Assembly (NCBI GenBank): GCA_002633025.1
Contig: NMRB01000471.1
Span: 141,609 to 205,608, forward strand
DNA from: Notospermus geniculatus
Taxonomy: Eukaryota; Nemertea; Pilidiophora; Heteronemertea; Lineidae
DNA: 64,000 nt
Direction: 5' to 3'
Part shown: in pieces, positions 47,915 through 58,718 of the stretch
Layout of the letters: each line of letters begins with the position of its first letter
Numbering within the stretch: the stretch's first letter is position 1
Notes under the pieces: generated by a model
Database searches by the model: none
Told to the model about the DNA's origin: nothing
Seen by the model: the letters and a program-made list of their open reading frames with translations, nothing else
Translations under genes and position numbers: made by a program

Positions 47915-50296
47915 TCGGTGACAAGATCATTCGCACCAATAGGAGTCCAATGGGGAAGGGAATCCTTCTCATTGGTCAGATGGATTCAGCCGTCCTTGGG
48001 ACAAGAACACCAGAGAAATCTGTAGATAAGACAGTTCCTCACTAAGGCTTCTTCCAGTTGATGACATTGGAACCTCTTGGACAGCGTCTTTGGCCAGATT
48101 CGTTCGTAGGACAAGAACGACACAGGAGTCGGTGGGAATCAAGAGTTCCTAACTGAGGCGCCCAGTGGATGATTCTAGAACCTCTCAAAGAATGACCTTT
48201 ATCATGATACCTTCTTGGAGAACCATCCTCCCCGCTGTGAATATTTTTCATTCCTTTCAAGAGATCCTTCTTTTGCTTCTAGCAAGGGTCTCACTATCTG
48301 TCCCTTCTTCTGAACAACAGCGGACGAAGAGAGGGTTGGTACCAACATCTGGCCAATCATAGTGTTGCACTTCGTGTACAATCATGATTGTATTTGCATG
48401 CCAACAACATCAGCTCTGGTTTTTGAACAGAGAAATCGTGTTTTTCCAGTTCTACTCCAGGGAATGGCTATTCCTTCGGTGGTACTTGACTGAGACAGTT
48501 CGTGACTAGTGCTGCCGAGAAGTCCGAAGTACCGGTAAGGCCTGCTCCGTCTATATACATATAGATGAAGTGTGGGTGACTGACCGGGCAGACTTCACAA
48601 CCAACATCCTGATTCTAAAGCGAAGTACTGACTACACAAGCAAGTCCCACCACATGGTAGTGAATCACTGGTCGGTCTCCTTCTCACAGGCTCCCAAACG
48701 TTAACGTAATGTTTGCTTTACAAAATGATAACATCATTTGTCGACATTTGCAAACATGGAAATCAGGTTTGGGGAAGCATTGGTCCCCAAAGTCACTCAA
48801 CCTTCATAAATATCCCATTTATTTTGTAACATTACTAGTTTCCATTAGTGCTGTGATGGGGCATCTCTGTCTAGACAATAACACCAGCAACACCGATGTT
48901 GGAGCCAACCTAAGGTGAACCAGCAGCTCTGTACATTCATACACAGCGTTATATGCGAAGTTTACATGGAAAGTTTACAAATATGGATATGAAACAGAAA
49001 GAAGATAGGTTCATCTCACGTTCATGATGGCTTCATGGAGTTCATACTTAATTTCGGATGTTTACATGCAGATGAATGCCATGACTGTGGTTTGAGGATT
49101 ATAATGGTGATACAAACTAACATTTCCTCAGGTGGGTTTGGTTGCTAATCTCTTTAATGAAAAATAAGTTAAACATGGTTTAATCATCCGTGGTTACACT
49201 ACATAAAATCTCCGGGCTTTTTGCGGTCACACCTATGAATTGCCGGGCTTCAAGAAACCCTTGTCTGAAAAACACGTGCTTTCCGAAATCCCCGTGTTTC
49301 ATTAGTTCTTAGCACGGCTACATATTAGCACGCAGCCATTAAGTGACGTCGTTTTCGCGCCTCCAACAATGTGGGGCAATACAGAAATGACCGAAGAGTC
49401 AGTGCATGCAGCGCAACTGTCGCCGGGCTACTTTTGTAGTAGTGTGACCTCTCGCCGGGATTTTCGCCACGGGTTTGACACGGGTCTGGAAAAACACGGG
49501 TATTTTCAACAGGTGTAAATAACCGTAGCTACTAACTCATGGAAACATTCGCATAATATTGCTGACAAAATGGTCGGCCCTTGTTCACATCACCACATTT
49601 TACAATCAGCTAATCCGAGCTTGACGGATGACCATGAAAAGTCTGTCTCGTTTAGTTCCTCGGTGGACCTGATGCCAGGTGATCGATGGCAAATACCACC
49701 TCAAATTCAAACCGAAAAAGAATTTCTGTTGAGTTGAACGAAACATGCTTTAGAACTGTTTCACAGCTCACCTTCCTTGAGAACAACTAATCGTTAGGTG
49801 TCGGATTACACGCAGAATGTTGGCCTGATCGACAGATCTTGTGAATGTTTGGCGATAAATCACACTTTGGGGATGTCTTTGACCAAATCCAAACCGCTCC
49901 TCAAATCATGTTCAGTCGATATCAGACGAGGTGATGACATAGAAAACTACTTTGAACAAACAGCCTTTGGCATCAAATACAAGTATGCAGAATTCTTTCT
50001 GTGAAACGTGAGCAAAGCTTACAAAAAAGCAATGTAAACGTTTGTTATGCTGCAGAAAATGAAAATTGATAATTGTATGAAACCTGGCTAGAAATGATTG
50101 TACATTGCTTTGGAAGACTAGGGACGTTATTGATTAGCTGAGGCCCCTAGATGCCAGACAAACATTACATTTAACATGAGGTAGTTGACAACAAATGGAA
50201 GGAGAATGCTTCAGGAGCTGCCGGTGGGAAAGCCTGCCTGATCCAAGTCCTACCCTAAACATGAATAAAATATGAGCAGGACGAGTCCTTCCTGGG

Positions 50297-50485
50297 AATG
50301 GGAGACTTTCCTGCCGTTAGAGGCCACTACCAGTTAGCGGTCCTAGAACGTCATGAAATATGACGTCACAGAGAAGAACTTCACTCCATGACGCCATCCT
50401 GAAGTCAAATTTTGTGACGTTCTAGGACCGCTAACCAGCGGCCTCTAACGGCAGTAGGCCTACCGGTACATTTAAGTCTCCCATT
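50297..50485. mobile_element. MITE, family B, copy 3
   Basis: Ends AATGGGAGACTTTCCTGCCG and AAGTCTCCCATT. It retains the complete CTAACGGCAGTA right inner end that is damaged in copy 2. Confidence 0.85.
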
Positions 50486-51021
50486 GGAGTCCGATGGATC
50501 ATGTCGCCTGTTACACGGTTCTTGGTCCAGGTTTATTTGGGGGAGTTCAGACCAGAAGAGAGTTGTGCCTGGTTCCGAGATCACTAAGACGACCAGAACC
50601 TGAATCTTTTGCGACGACCTTCCCCTCGACATGTGACCTCCTCACGTCTTGTTATCGGGCGCAGGTGACGTCCTCGAGGAGATGAAAAGAAGTCGAGACA
50701 AAAAGACTGACTAATTATAGATCGAACGTAATCCGGCGACGGAATGGTCGCACAAGCCATAAAAACAAGGATGAGCGGATGAACGATCGACAGGTCTGAC
50801 AAGCCGAGGACTCCATGTGCCAAAACAACATCTGAAAGGGAAGCACGGACTTCGTAAATGGTCACTTTTATAGGAGCTTTATCATCGAGGTCTAGGCCTT
50901 GTAGGCTTTGTAGGCTGTCGTTGGGGGCATTAAGCTTGCTGCATTCTAGGCGACATTGCAAGCGATCAGGGCCGAACGCACAGAAATTTTGATCTTGCTA
51001 CCGGCGCCTATCGACAGAGGC

Positions 51022-51170
51022 TAAGGCCTGCTTTCCATTGGCGCGTTTCCGTGCGCGAAAACGCTCGAAACCATTGTTTGTTTCCGCTTCGTTGGTCACA
51101 GCGCGGAAAAAAACAATGCTTTCGAGCGTTTTCGCGCACGGAAACGCGCCAATGGAAAGCAGGCCTAAGG
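51022..51170. mobile_element. MITE with AAGGCCTGCTTTCCATTGG ends (copy B only)
   Basis: An almost perfect palindrome of about 149 bp: GCTAAGGCCTGCTTTCCATT, GGCGCGTTTCCGTGCGCGAA and AACGCTCGAAACCATTGTTTG, mirrored on the right. Its low arm divergence suggests recent insertion. Copy A has a different element at this site. Confidence 0.85.
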
Positions 51171-51485
51171 CTGGCTTTCAACTCACGCGATATTCGAGCG
51201 GCAGACCCTAGAAACGATGCGGCGTCGCACCACTCGAAATTCGCGTGAATGGATTCTACAGTAAGAATCCATTCACGCGATTTTCGAGCGCCAAAGCTCG
51301 AAATCATTGTTTGTTTCCGCGGCGTTGGTCACGGACAAAGGATGCTGCATCGCACCGCTCGAAAATTGCGTGAATGGATTCTTATTCACGCAATTTTTGA
51401 GCGAGGCGATACCGCATCCTTTGTCCATGACCAACGCCGCGGAAACAAACAATGCTTTCGAGGGTTTGCCGCTCGAAATTTGTTT
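51171..51485. mobile_element. Nested cluster of CACGCGATTTTCGAGCG MITEs, copy B
   Basis: The counterpart of 45722-46045, with the same palindromic units but lacking the first unit seen in copy A. Confidence 0.7.
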
Positions 51486-51933
51486 TGCTTTGGCTGACTC
51501 AGGATTATGTTGATGACGTCATCAGAAAGGTCAATTTTAATTAACCTGTCGACTGGCTAAAATTTAAGTGCTGTCATCCAGCCAATATCCACAATACTCT
51601 AGAGTTATTTTGGTATTTTTGTTGAAGTGGCTTCCTAATTGTGAGGCCGGGGACCAGGTGGTGGAAAGTGGAGAAATTCTATGGGGAACTCGATATATCG
51701 TGTGATGAAGATCTCACTTGTATTAGAGCTCAACTTCCTCGACTACATGTTGGAAGACCATCAAGTGATCAGCTTAAAGAAGACAAGCGGTGTGTGCTTG
51801 CTCATAGACAGCTTGTTGAGGAAAGACGTCATGGAAAAATTCCCCTTTCGCCCAAATATGGGAAAAGTGCCCCCCCCCCCCAGATAAAGCAAAGTGGGCA
51901 CTTCGAGAACTTCACGTGCAACCAACCCCGTCC

Positions 51934-52134
51934 CAATGACGAACCCGCATAATTTTTACCCCGTCAGGTCGGCATTGCGAGCGGTTGTACCGAAGATGTC
52001 AAAAACAGAGCAAAGCAAGGTAATGACGTCGCGTCACGACGTCCATGACGCGGTGCAACACGGACGAGACGTCGGAAAAGGTACAACCGCTCACAGCGCC
52101 TCCCAGTGGCGGTAGTTCTGCAGGTTCCTGTCAT
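51934..52134. mobile_element. MITE, family C, copy 3
   Basis: The counterpart of 46498-46698 in copy B, with a few substitutions. Confidence 0.75.
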
Positions 52135-52414
52135 TACATCTATTGTAAGTCAAAGAAAATGTGTGACAATTCATGATGAAAGCTTTACAAATATATTTAG
52201 TTGCTGATTCACCTCACAAAGGGACCTTTCCAAAACAAATGTTGATTGCCCAGGAGTGGTACCGACAATAACACACACCTATATTTATAATCCCATTCTG
52301 TTTATTATTCATGAAGCCTCACAATGTCTTACCTTTCAGTTTGTCTAAAACTGGCTGCGGGTGGATACAACGTCATGCGTTATTTACTACACTCTTTTTG
52401 CCCATTTCATCTTC

Positions 52415-52795
52415 AACCCTAAAGCCACGTTAGTACTTCCCGTAACTCCCAACAACCTACTCCCCCTCGGCACTCGTTGAACCCTAAAGCCACGTTGGCT
52501 GTTCCCATAACTCCCAACAATCTACTCGCTCTCGGCAATCGTTGAACCCTAAAGCCACTTTGACTGTTCTTTAACTCCCAACAGCCTACTCCCCATCGAC
52601 ACTCGTTGAACCCTAAAGCCAAGTTGGCTGTTCTTTAACTCCCAACAGCCTACTCCCCATCGGCACTCGTTGAACCCTAAAGCCAAGTTGGCTCTTCCCG
52701 TAACTCCCAACAACCTACTCCCACTAGGCACTCTTTTAACCCTAAAGCCACGTTGGCCGTTCTTTAACTCCCAACATCCTACTCACACCCGTCGA
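52415..52795. repeat. 64-65-bp tandem repeat, about 6 units
   Basis: Units begin AACCCTAAAGCCACGTTGGC at 52415, 52480, 52545, 52609, 52673 and 52738 and contain AACTCCCAACAACCTACTCC. Minus-strand frames through it are repetitive and not convincing as protein. It lies only in copy B, in the block missing from copy A. Confidence 0.95.
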
Positions 52796-53503
52796 CTCTC
52801 TCAACAACTGGTCTGAGAAGATTAATTGGGAACACCAGAAAGCTAATCTGAACGGGAGGAGTTAGATATCAACATATGTGAACAATGATCGGTCGAGACA
52901 GAGCTGACTCGAGTTCGGGTTAATGTGGCTGATAGTGAACAAGTGATGAGCGATGTCTCTTGGTCATCTCATTATTCCTTGTTGTAGAGAAACCTTCCCT
53001 TACAAGGCTTCATTAACTAATACTCGACTTTCTCTATAGAATTCGACGTGGACTGACTTTAAAGTAGGTTTTGATGGCTTGTTTATATTGATAGCCCTGC
53101 ATCAACCCCACGCGGGATTTCCAAGATTTATGCCCTGGCAGTCCCTTGTTATCTCCTGTCAACATTTTACACACACCCGAAATTGATTTTGCGGATTTTA
53201 GGCCAACCCACCTTAGCCGATATATGGATGACTATTAGTTTCGTCTCAACACAAGGGTCCAATTTGTATTTCCTCCACTTCGCCTCAAGAACCCTCTTGT
53301 GGGGTTTTGTGGCTACAAAACGTAACGCGGAGATTCGAGTTTTTATCATAGGCGTCGCCTGACTTGGCGCCACTCAAGGCCTCATTTGATTTCATCACAT
53401 GAGCCGCAATGCCGGCTGCAATGTCATCTCTTGTTGGTAACAGGTAGCTAGTCAGGAAGGATTTTGGAAAGCGAAAGAGAAGACCTGATAAGGAAGTAAT
53501 GCT

Positions 53504-53563
53504 TGTCAACATGGCCGATTCTTTGCAGCCACGTGACCATTGTGACGTCAGTGAAGCACCTCT
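53504..53563 (+). mobile_element. MITE, family A, right-end fragment (copy 9)
   Basis: The duplicate of the fragment at 47300 within copy B, identical over the visible end. Confidence 0.8.
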
Positions 53564-53795
53564 ATCGTACTCTACAGCCCACGACAGATCTGTCAAGCTT
53601 GGCAGGATTGTGTTGTTTTTCGAGTTGGATTGAGGCATTGTGAATAATTGATCATATGATAGCATTTTGACGGGATAGATTTGGTTTTGAAAGAGATGAG
53701 ACCTGTTGTTTTGAAGGTTGTGCGGAGGATTATGTCGTGCTGATAGAACACTGTAAAAACGAATGGGCTCGAGAGACCCATGATTTTGTCCACTA

Positions 53796-54115
53796 CCTGG
53801 ACACATGGGTTTTGAAACGTGTTCAATGGAGAATGGGTCCATGGTGCCCAGAATAGTTGTTCTTCGAGCCTGAAACGGACAGGTCTATAGGTTCCAGTAA
53901 CCCATAATGAGAGTTTCATAGGTCACTTTGGCCCATCTACGAATGCTACCGTGGGGTGTTGGCACCCATGAGCAGCAATAGTAGATGGGCCAAAGTGACC
54001 TGTGAAACTGGTCATTATGGGTTACTGGAACCTAAGGACCTCCTCGTTTCAGGCTCGAAGAACAAATATTCTGGGTACCATGGACCCATTCTCATCTCAA
54101 ACCCACGTGTCCAGG
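53796..54115. mobile_element. Foldback element truncated by a gap
   Basis: Left arm 53796-53939 and right arm 53982-54115 pair inversely, with a loop of about 42 bases. Arm ends read CCTGGACACATGGGTTTT and ACCCACGTGTCCAGG; arms meet at GGCCCATCTA/TAGATGGGCC. Pairing is good but not perfect. The N at 54116 sits exactly at the end of the right arm, and the left side continues outward for about 45 bp, so the outer right end is probably missing. Confidence 0.85.
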
Positions 54116-54116
54116 N
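54116..54116. other. Assembly gap (single N) at the end of a foldback arm
   Basis: The gap coincides with the end of a long inverted repeat, a common assembly failure. Confidence 0.85.
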
Positions 54117-54454
54117 TATTCTCTCCCTTACCATTCTACACCTCAAGAACACAAGAGACCATCATCTCTCTGAGAAGACAGGTCTCCACACTGATAGCTG
54201 AACACTCCATCCTGACCTGACCACCACAACATAGATCACTTAGCTGCTCAACAGAGGGGAAGTGTGTCTCAAGAGGACGCATCCATTTCTACCAAGATAC
54301 GTGAGAAGCACCAGTGAGTGCAGATTCTATTCCTTCGTGATTTCACATTACTTTGCGTCATATTTCGGAAGCAGGTTCTGGACAGCTGTAACTTTGCATT
54401 GTTATGCCATTTCGCTAACCCTTTGTCGGCCGAGAAGGCCTAGGATGAACGCCC

Positions 54455-54600
54455 GTGTTCGCGTTCTCCAACTGATCCACTCAGTTGTGATTGATCGGCC
54501 GTGAAAGCACGACTGAAGGCCCCGTAGTTTGTATTCTACGGGGTTCTAACCGTTGTGATCACAGAACAGTCAGTCAGTGAGGCTGCCTGCCAGGTTACGG
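54455..54600 (+). repeat. Two-copy repeat with conserved hairpin, copy 1
   Basis: Shares a stretch of about 130 bp with 55770-55910: GTGAAAGCAC, CTGAAG, a perfect 8-bp stem CCCCGTAG/CTACGGGG (54520-54527 and 54536-54543) with an 8-base loop, CTAACCGT, and GTCAGTCAG. The flanks have diverged but the stem is unchanged. Confidence 0.65.
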
Positions 54601-55769
54601 ACCTCGACACCTTTGAAGGTAATTTATTAAAGGGTATAAAACTAGTCATGCAAGACCTCTTCGGAAGGTGAGCAATCGAAGGCCGTGTTACGTATCCAAA
54701 TCAGGAGCAAGAACAGGAAAAAGTACTTATAAAAGAACGCTGAGTGAGGAAAGAACAAAGATGTATGTAGGCGTGAGTTGGGTTGGTTAGTAATTAAGAC
54801 CTACAAGTACAACAGGAATACTAATAAAATATCTCCTTCTTCACCTTCCCGATGGGGATTACACGGATCCCTGACTCCAAGCAGAGTGTCGGCAAGTATA
54901 CCCCATGTCGGACATGTATCGTCAAAGAGCGACAAACAAAGGGAGCGGTTTGCATTATTCAAGAGTAGGATTGGTGATCACAAGGACAAGATTCCGATCC
55001 ATGATGGAACCTGAGGGGCGGAAAAATGGTGGATATGATGTGGAATAATAATGATGTGGGGCCGGCGACGTCACAAGTCCAACAGATTGCTTCTGACATG
55101 CAGCTAGTAGGCCAAAATGACTGTTTCCTTGAGAGTGTGAGCACTGATGTTGGCTGACTCGTTCTTCATGTTCTGAGAAAGTCGGAAATACGCCCAGGAT
55201 GGGACACCCCTCATCGGTCGACGATGCTTTTGAAATAAAAGCTGCAAAGGTCGTTTTTGATTGGGAGGGGTATCACAGTATGAACGGGGTAGAACTACAA
55301 GATGATGTTTGATAAAAGAGGAATTTGGCCAGACTCGATCAACGAATAGCTATTAAATCCATTGAAGCTTCTGTAAATCGTCATCGATGGTGTGATATGA
55401 TGCGAACGCGCTGATGTGGGAACTTCGGCAGGTGGGTTCATCGTTGATGATGGGTAAGTTTATGACAAGTACAGCTAGGAAGAGACAGTAAACAATATGA
55501 CATGTATGATGTATTACATGTAATCTCCGAACACGCTGACCATTCACGGCATGAAGTGTTTTATGTTCGCGGGAACCTCAAGCACCACGGTATTGTGGTG
55601 AGTGATACAAGGAGATAAGTCGGGTTTCCTATGAAAGCTTTGGATTTCAACACCAGGAGGAGAGGCCACAGCCTCTAGAGGACATGATGCCCAAGAAAAC
55701 CTTATAATAACTCAAAAGCATGAGCAAACGCAACCAAAGTTGTCGACAACGACGTTTTTGGAATGAAAA

Positions 55770-55910
55770 CCCGAGTTCGCTTTCTGTGAACTGATCCATG
55801 ATGTTCTGCTTGATCGACCGTGAAAGCACAGCTGAAGCCCCCGTAGCCCGTATTCTACGGGGCTAACCGTTTACATCAACAGAATCGTCAGTCAGCCAAT
55901 GAGGTTGCAA
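55770..55910 (+). repeat. Two-copy repeat with conserved hairpin, copy 2
   Basis: Same order of motifs as 54455-54600, with stem CCCCGTAG/CTACGGGG at 55839-55846 and 55855-55862. The loop differs (CCCGTATT versus TTTGTATT), leaving both stem strands intact. Confidence 0.65.
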
Positions 55911-58020
55911 GGAAATCTGAACGAAGTCGGGAAATCGTCGGGAAAAGACTTTCAGAAGAACTTCAAATATACACTGTACGACTGCGTCAAACGTTTCCGA
56001 ATGTTTCCGGCCTGTACATCTCGTACGCGACTGCTGACGTCATACTCTTCACTGATTTATCCCAAGCTAGTTCTGCAGCGTATTTCCTTTTTTAATTACC
56101 ACACGGATTGTGTGAGAAAACCCTCAGTTAGCAGTAGTCGCCTGGTTTACTCCCCAAGCACGTTCTGCCTTCAAGAAAGGAACTCGAACGACTCAAAAAA
56201 TGCTCAGATGTGACAGAAATCGTTGACAAGTCATGTGACCACTCCTGTCACAGCTGTATCATTTTGTCCCCAGCACGTGACAACTCTCCAAGAGGAACAG
56301 AACAACACTCTACGCACGGGAGTTGAACAATATGAGAGAAACGAGGACAACTTCGAACAAGACTAGAGGAACGTAAACTAGTGAAGTAATGAAGAGGCAG
56401 AGCTCATGTTTTATTCCGTGAGATTTCTCTGGCCATGCACGGGTATCGAACTGAAGGAATTCTTTCAACGTTTAGTAATTAGAACCCAGCTCTTCATACA
56501 GATAAATGGTCCGACTTATAGGTTTATGGAGATTTCCAATAACTCTGAATGTACCATCCATGCAGCGCATTGCTGGGTGTTCATCACTTGATATGCCAGA
56601 GAAATAAGTGGAATGCCACGGTATCGACACGAACTTCCTCCTTACAGGGAGAATACTTCATGTAAGATAAGGAGGAACGTCCGCTTTTTGGAGGAGGTGT
56701 CATAAACAGTGAAGGTATTCACGGTGAAGGAGATCTGAGAGGAATATATAGGATGTCTTTATTGGTGAAGTGAAGCACAGATACTTTAAAAGATTCTTTA
56801 GCGTTTAGTGGATTCTGTGACGGTGGTGAATTAAAGCAGAAGTTGCACAAAGGCGGAGTTAAATGAATGGAATTATTGGACACTGTTGACACAGAATATG
56901 ACACTACACGTGATTTGATATTCCATTTCTGAATGGATATTATTACATGAAGTTTGTTTAATGAGAAATAAAATAAATGACAGTTTTGCCGATCAAATTT
57001 ATCATGAACGAAACTGTTTGCGTCACGGGCCGTGATCGAAACTCAGAGGTTGATTATGAAGACATAGGTCAGAGGATTGAATATTAATTCATATTGAAAA
57101 ATAAATGTAACAAACTTTCTCCAAGGTTCTCGTATGTTCAAGTATAGCCATGGTGAGGCGAGGTCCTACCAAAACAATCAGAGACTTTCAGGCCCTTGGT
57201 GAAGGGAAAAATAGTTCCAGCGATGGGCAGAAATTGCTGATCGCTCTGTTTTTTATCCCAGGCCGTAAAGATTAGGTATTAGCATACCGGCAGAGGAAGT
57301 TTTTCACCCCGATTCCCCAACTGACTGCGTGCAAATGAAATCTTAATGACGTTATTCAGAATTTGACTTGTTTACAATTTACTCTTTGGATGGGCCGTGT
57401 TCTCTCATTTCCTTTCATAATGTATAACCAATTCTCCAGAAGGGCCGAATGACCTTTCTGGATTGCTCGCCCACTCTTGGTGTTTCTCAGTTCTCCCGTC
57501 ATTTCTCTGAAGTCCCCAGTTCACACAAGACAATACGCGGTGTTCTCTCTCTTCATAATACCACATTAATGAATGATTGATGTTAACCACATCCCGCCAA
57601 CCGCCAACGTGTAACTATTTCACTTAGGGACGTGCGATGCATCTTCTAAAACATATCGCGTCGTATTCCTCCAGTGACGGCATTATCTACCACTTTACAT
57701 TATAGACTCATATAGACGGGATAAAGATCAAGTAATGCATAATTTAGCGCATACTCACAGGCGGACAGCGCTCTACAGCTCTAATAAGTATTATTAGAGG
57801 AAATCTATGAAACATACATCTATACCGGTGGGATTTGGTAACGTCAGTACGGAGCCAGTTTGATAACCACGCGACGATGTTACATCTTGCAACATGTCTG
57901 CGCTGGGACAAAGACAAGTTTCAACAAACTTGTGTCACAGTTTTACAATCGGAGTTCATACCCGAATCGGAAGAGAAACTACAGTTTTCAGTTTAATATC
58001 TACAAGTCTAAGTAAAGGCG
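55911..58020. other. Non-coding stretch, nothing recognised
   Basis: Frames of at most 104 codons without motifs; no dispersed repeat recognised. Confidence 0.4.
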
Positions 58021-58027
58021 TCTCCGA

Positions 58028-58075
58028 ATTTCGCAAATTTTCGACCCCAACTGGGGTCATTCTCAGGCACTTTCT
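58028..58075 (-). repeat. Third, degraded copy of the GACCCC hairpin motif
   Basis: Read on the minus strand: GCCTGAGAATGACCCC, AGTT, GGGGTCGAAAATTTGCGAAA. It is related to the arms at 18160 and 18509, but the CTGARGA core and the TTCCAG/CTGGAA stem are lost. Confidence 0.5.
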
Positions 58076-58717
58076 AGTCGAGATCCCAGAAGTGAATGAG
58101 CTGGATTCTTATTGGGATTAATAGTTGTACATATAAGTGAAGAAACCCTGAAAAAACAGGAACTTGTGAAAAGTTTAGGTTAGTTCTCAGTTTATCGGGT
58201 ACATATGATATCCTTTTCCTTTTCGACATCGAAACGTCGTCATGACCGGTAAAGCCTTATATCGCCAAAAACTGTCTGTCAGGTGTGTTTCCGTTGGTCA
58301 CGAAGACACCGACAGCGTGAAAAATTCTTCTCGCAGAGCGACGGGACGTGAGCGTCACCAAAAAACCTTGCAGATCAAGTATACATGTTTCATTTGAATC
58401 CTTGCACAGACTGAAATCCCTGGCCAACCAATATGGAACGATTATGTCGAACATACCTTTGTCAGAATACCTGCATTTTGAAGAAATAGGCCTACACCCT
58501 GACGAGTGGATGAAAATGTCTCTACGCCCGTGACTTTTCTGCTCTACTTGTTCGATATTTGTGACTTACAACCGAGCAAAGAGAAAACATCAGCATAGCA
58601 ACACGGGAGTATAGCCACAATACGACACATCAAATATGATATACAAAATAAAATGGGGCCAAAAATCAACGATCGATTTGTTGGATTACATTCTCCTTGG
58701 TTTTACCCCTCCCCCTC

Positions 58718-58718
58718 N
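58718..58718. other. Assembly gap (single N) in a C-rich tract
   Basis: The N lies within CCCCTCNCCCCCGAG; the true length of the tract is unknown. Confidence 0.85.

Larger units (their letters stand above)
47915..53748. repeat. Segmental duplication, copy B
   Basis: Direct repeat of 42318-47559. It contains the counterparts of all copy A elements plus the 820-bp block absent at the copy A gap. Small indels and a different MITE near 51.0 kb separate the copies. It could be a true recent tandem duplication or two haplotypes assembled in series. Confidence 0.9.

Noticed and set aside
42445-48260. A 72-codon minus-strand frame identical in translation in both copies of the segmental duplication (42445-42663 and 48042-48260), with two synonymous differences.
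   Set aside because: The copies are nearly identical overall, the frame begins at a TTG with an in-frame TAG just upstream, and no motif is recognisable. Two silent differences are too few to show selection.
53285-53842. The longest open frame in the window (185 codons, minus strand).
   Set aside because: It runs through the segmental duplication, a family A fragment and part of a foldback arm, so it is a chance frame across repeats.
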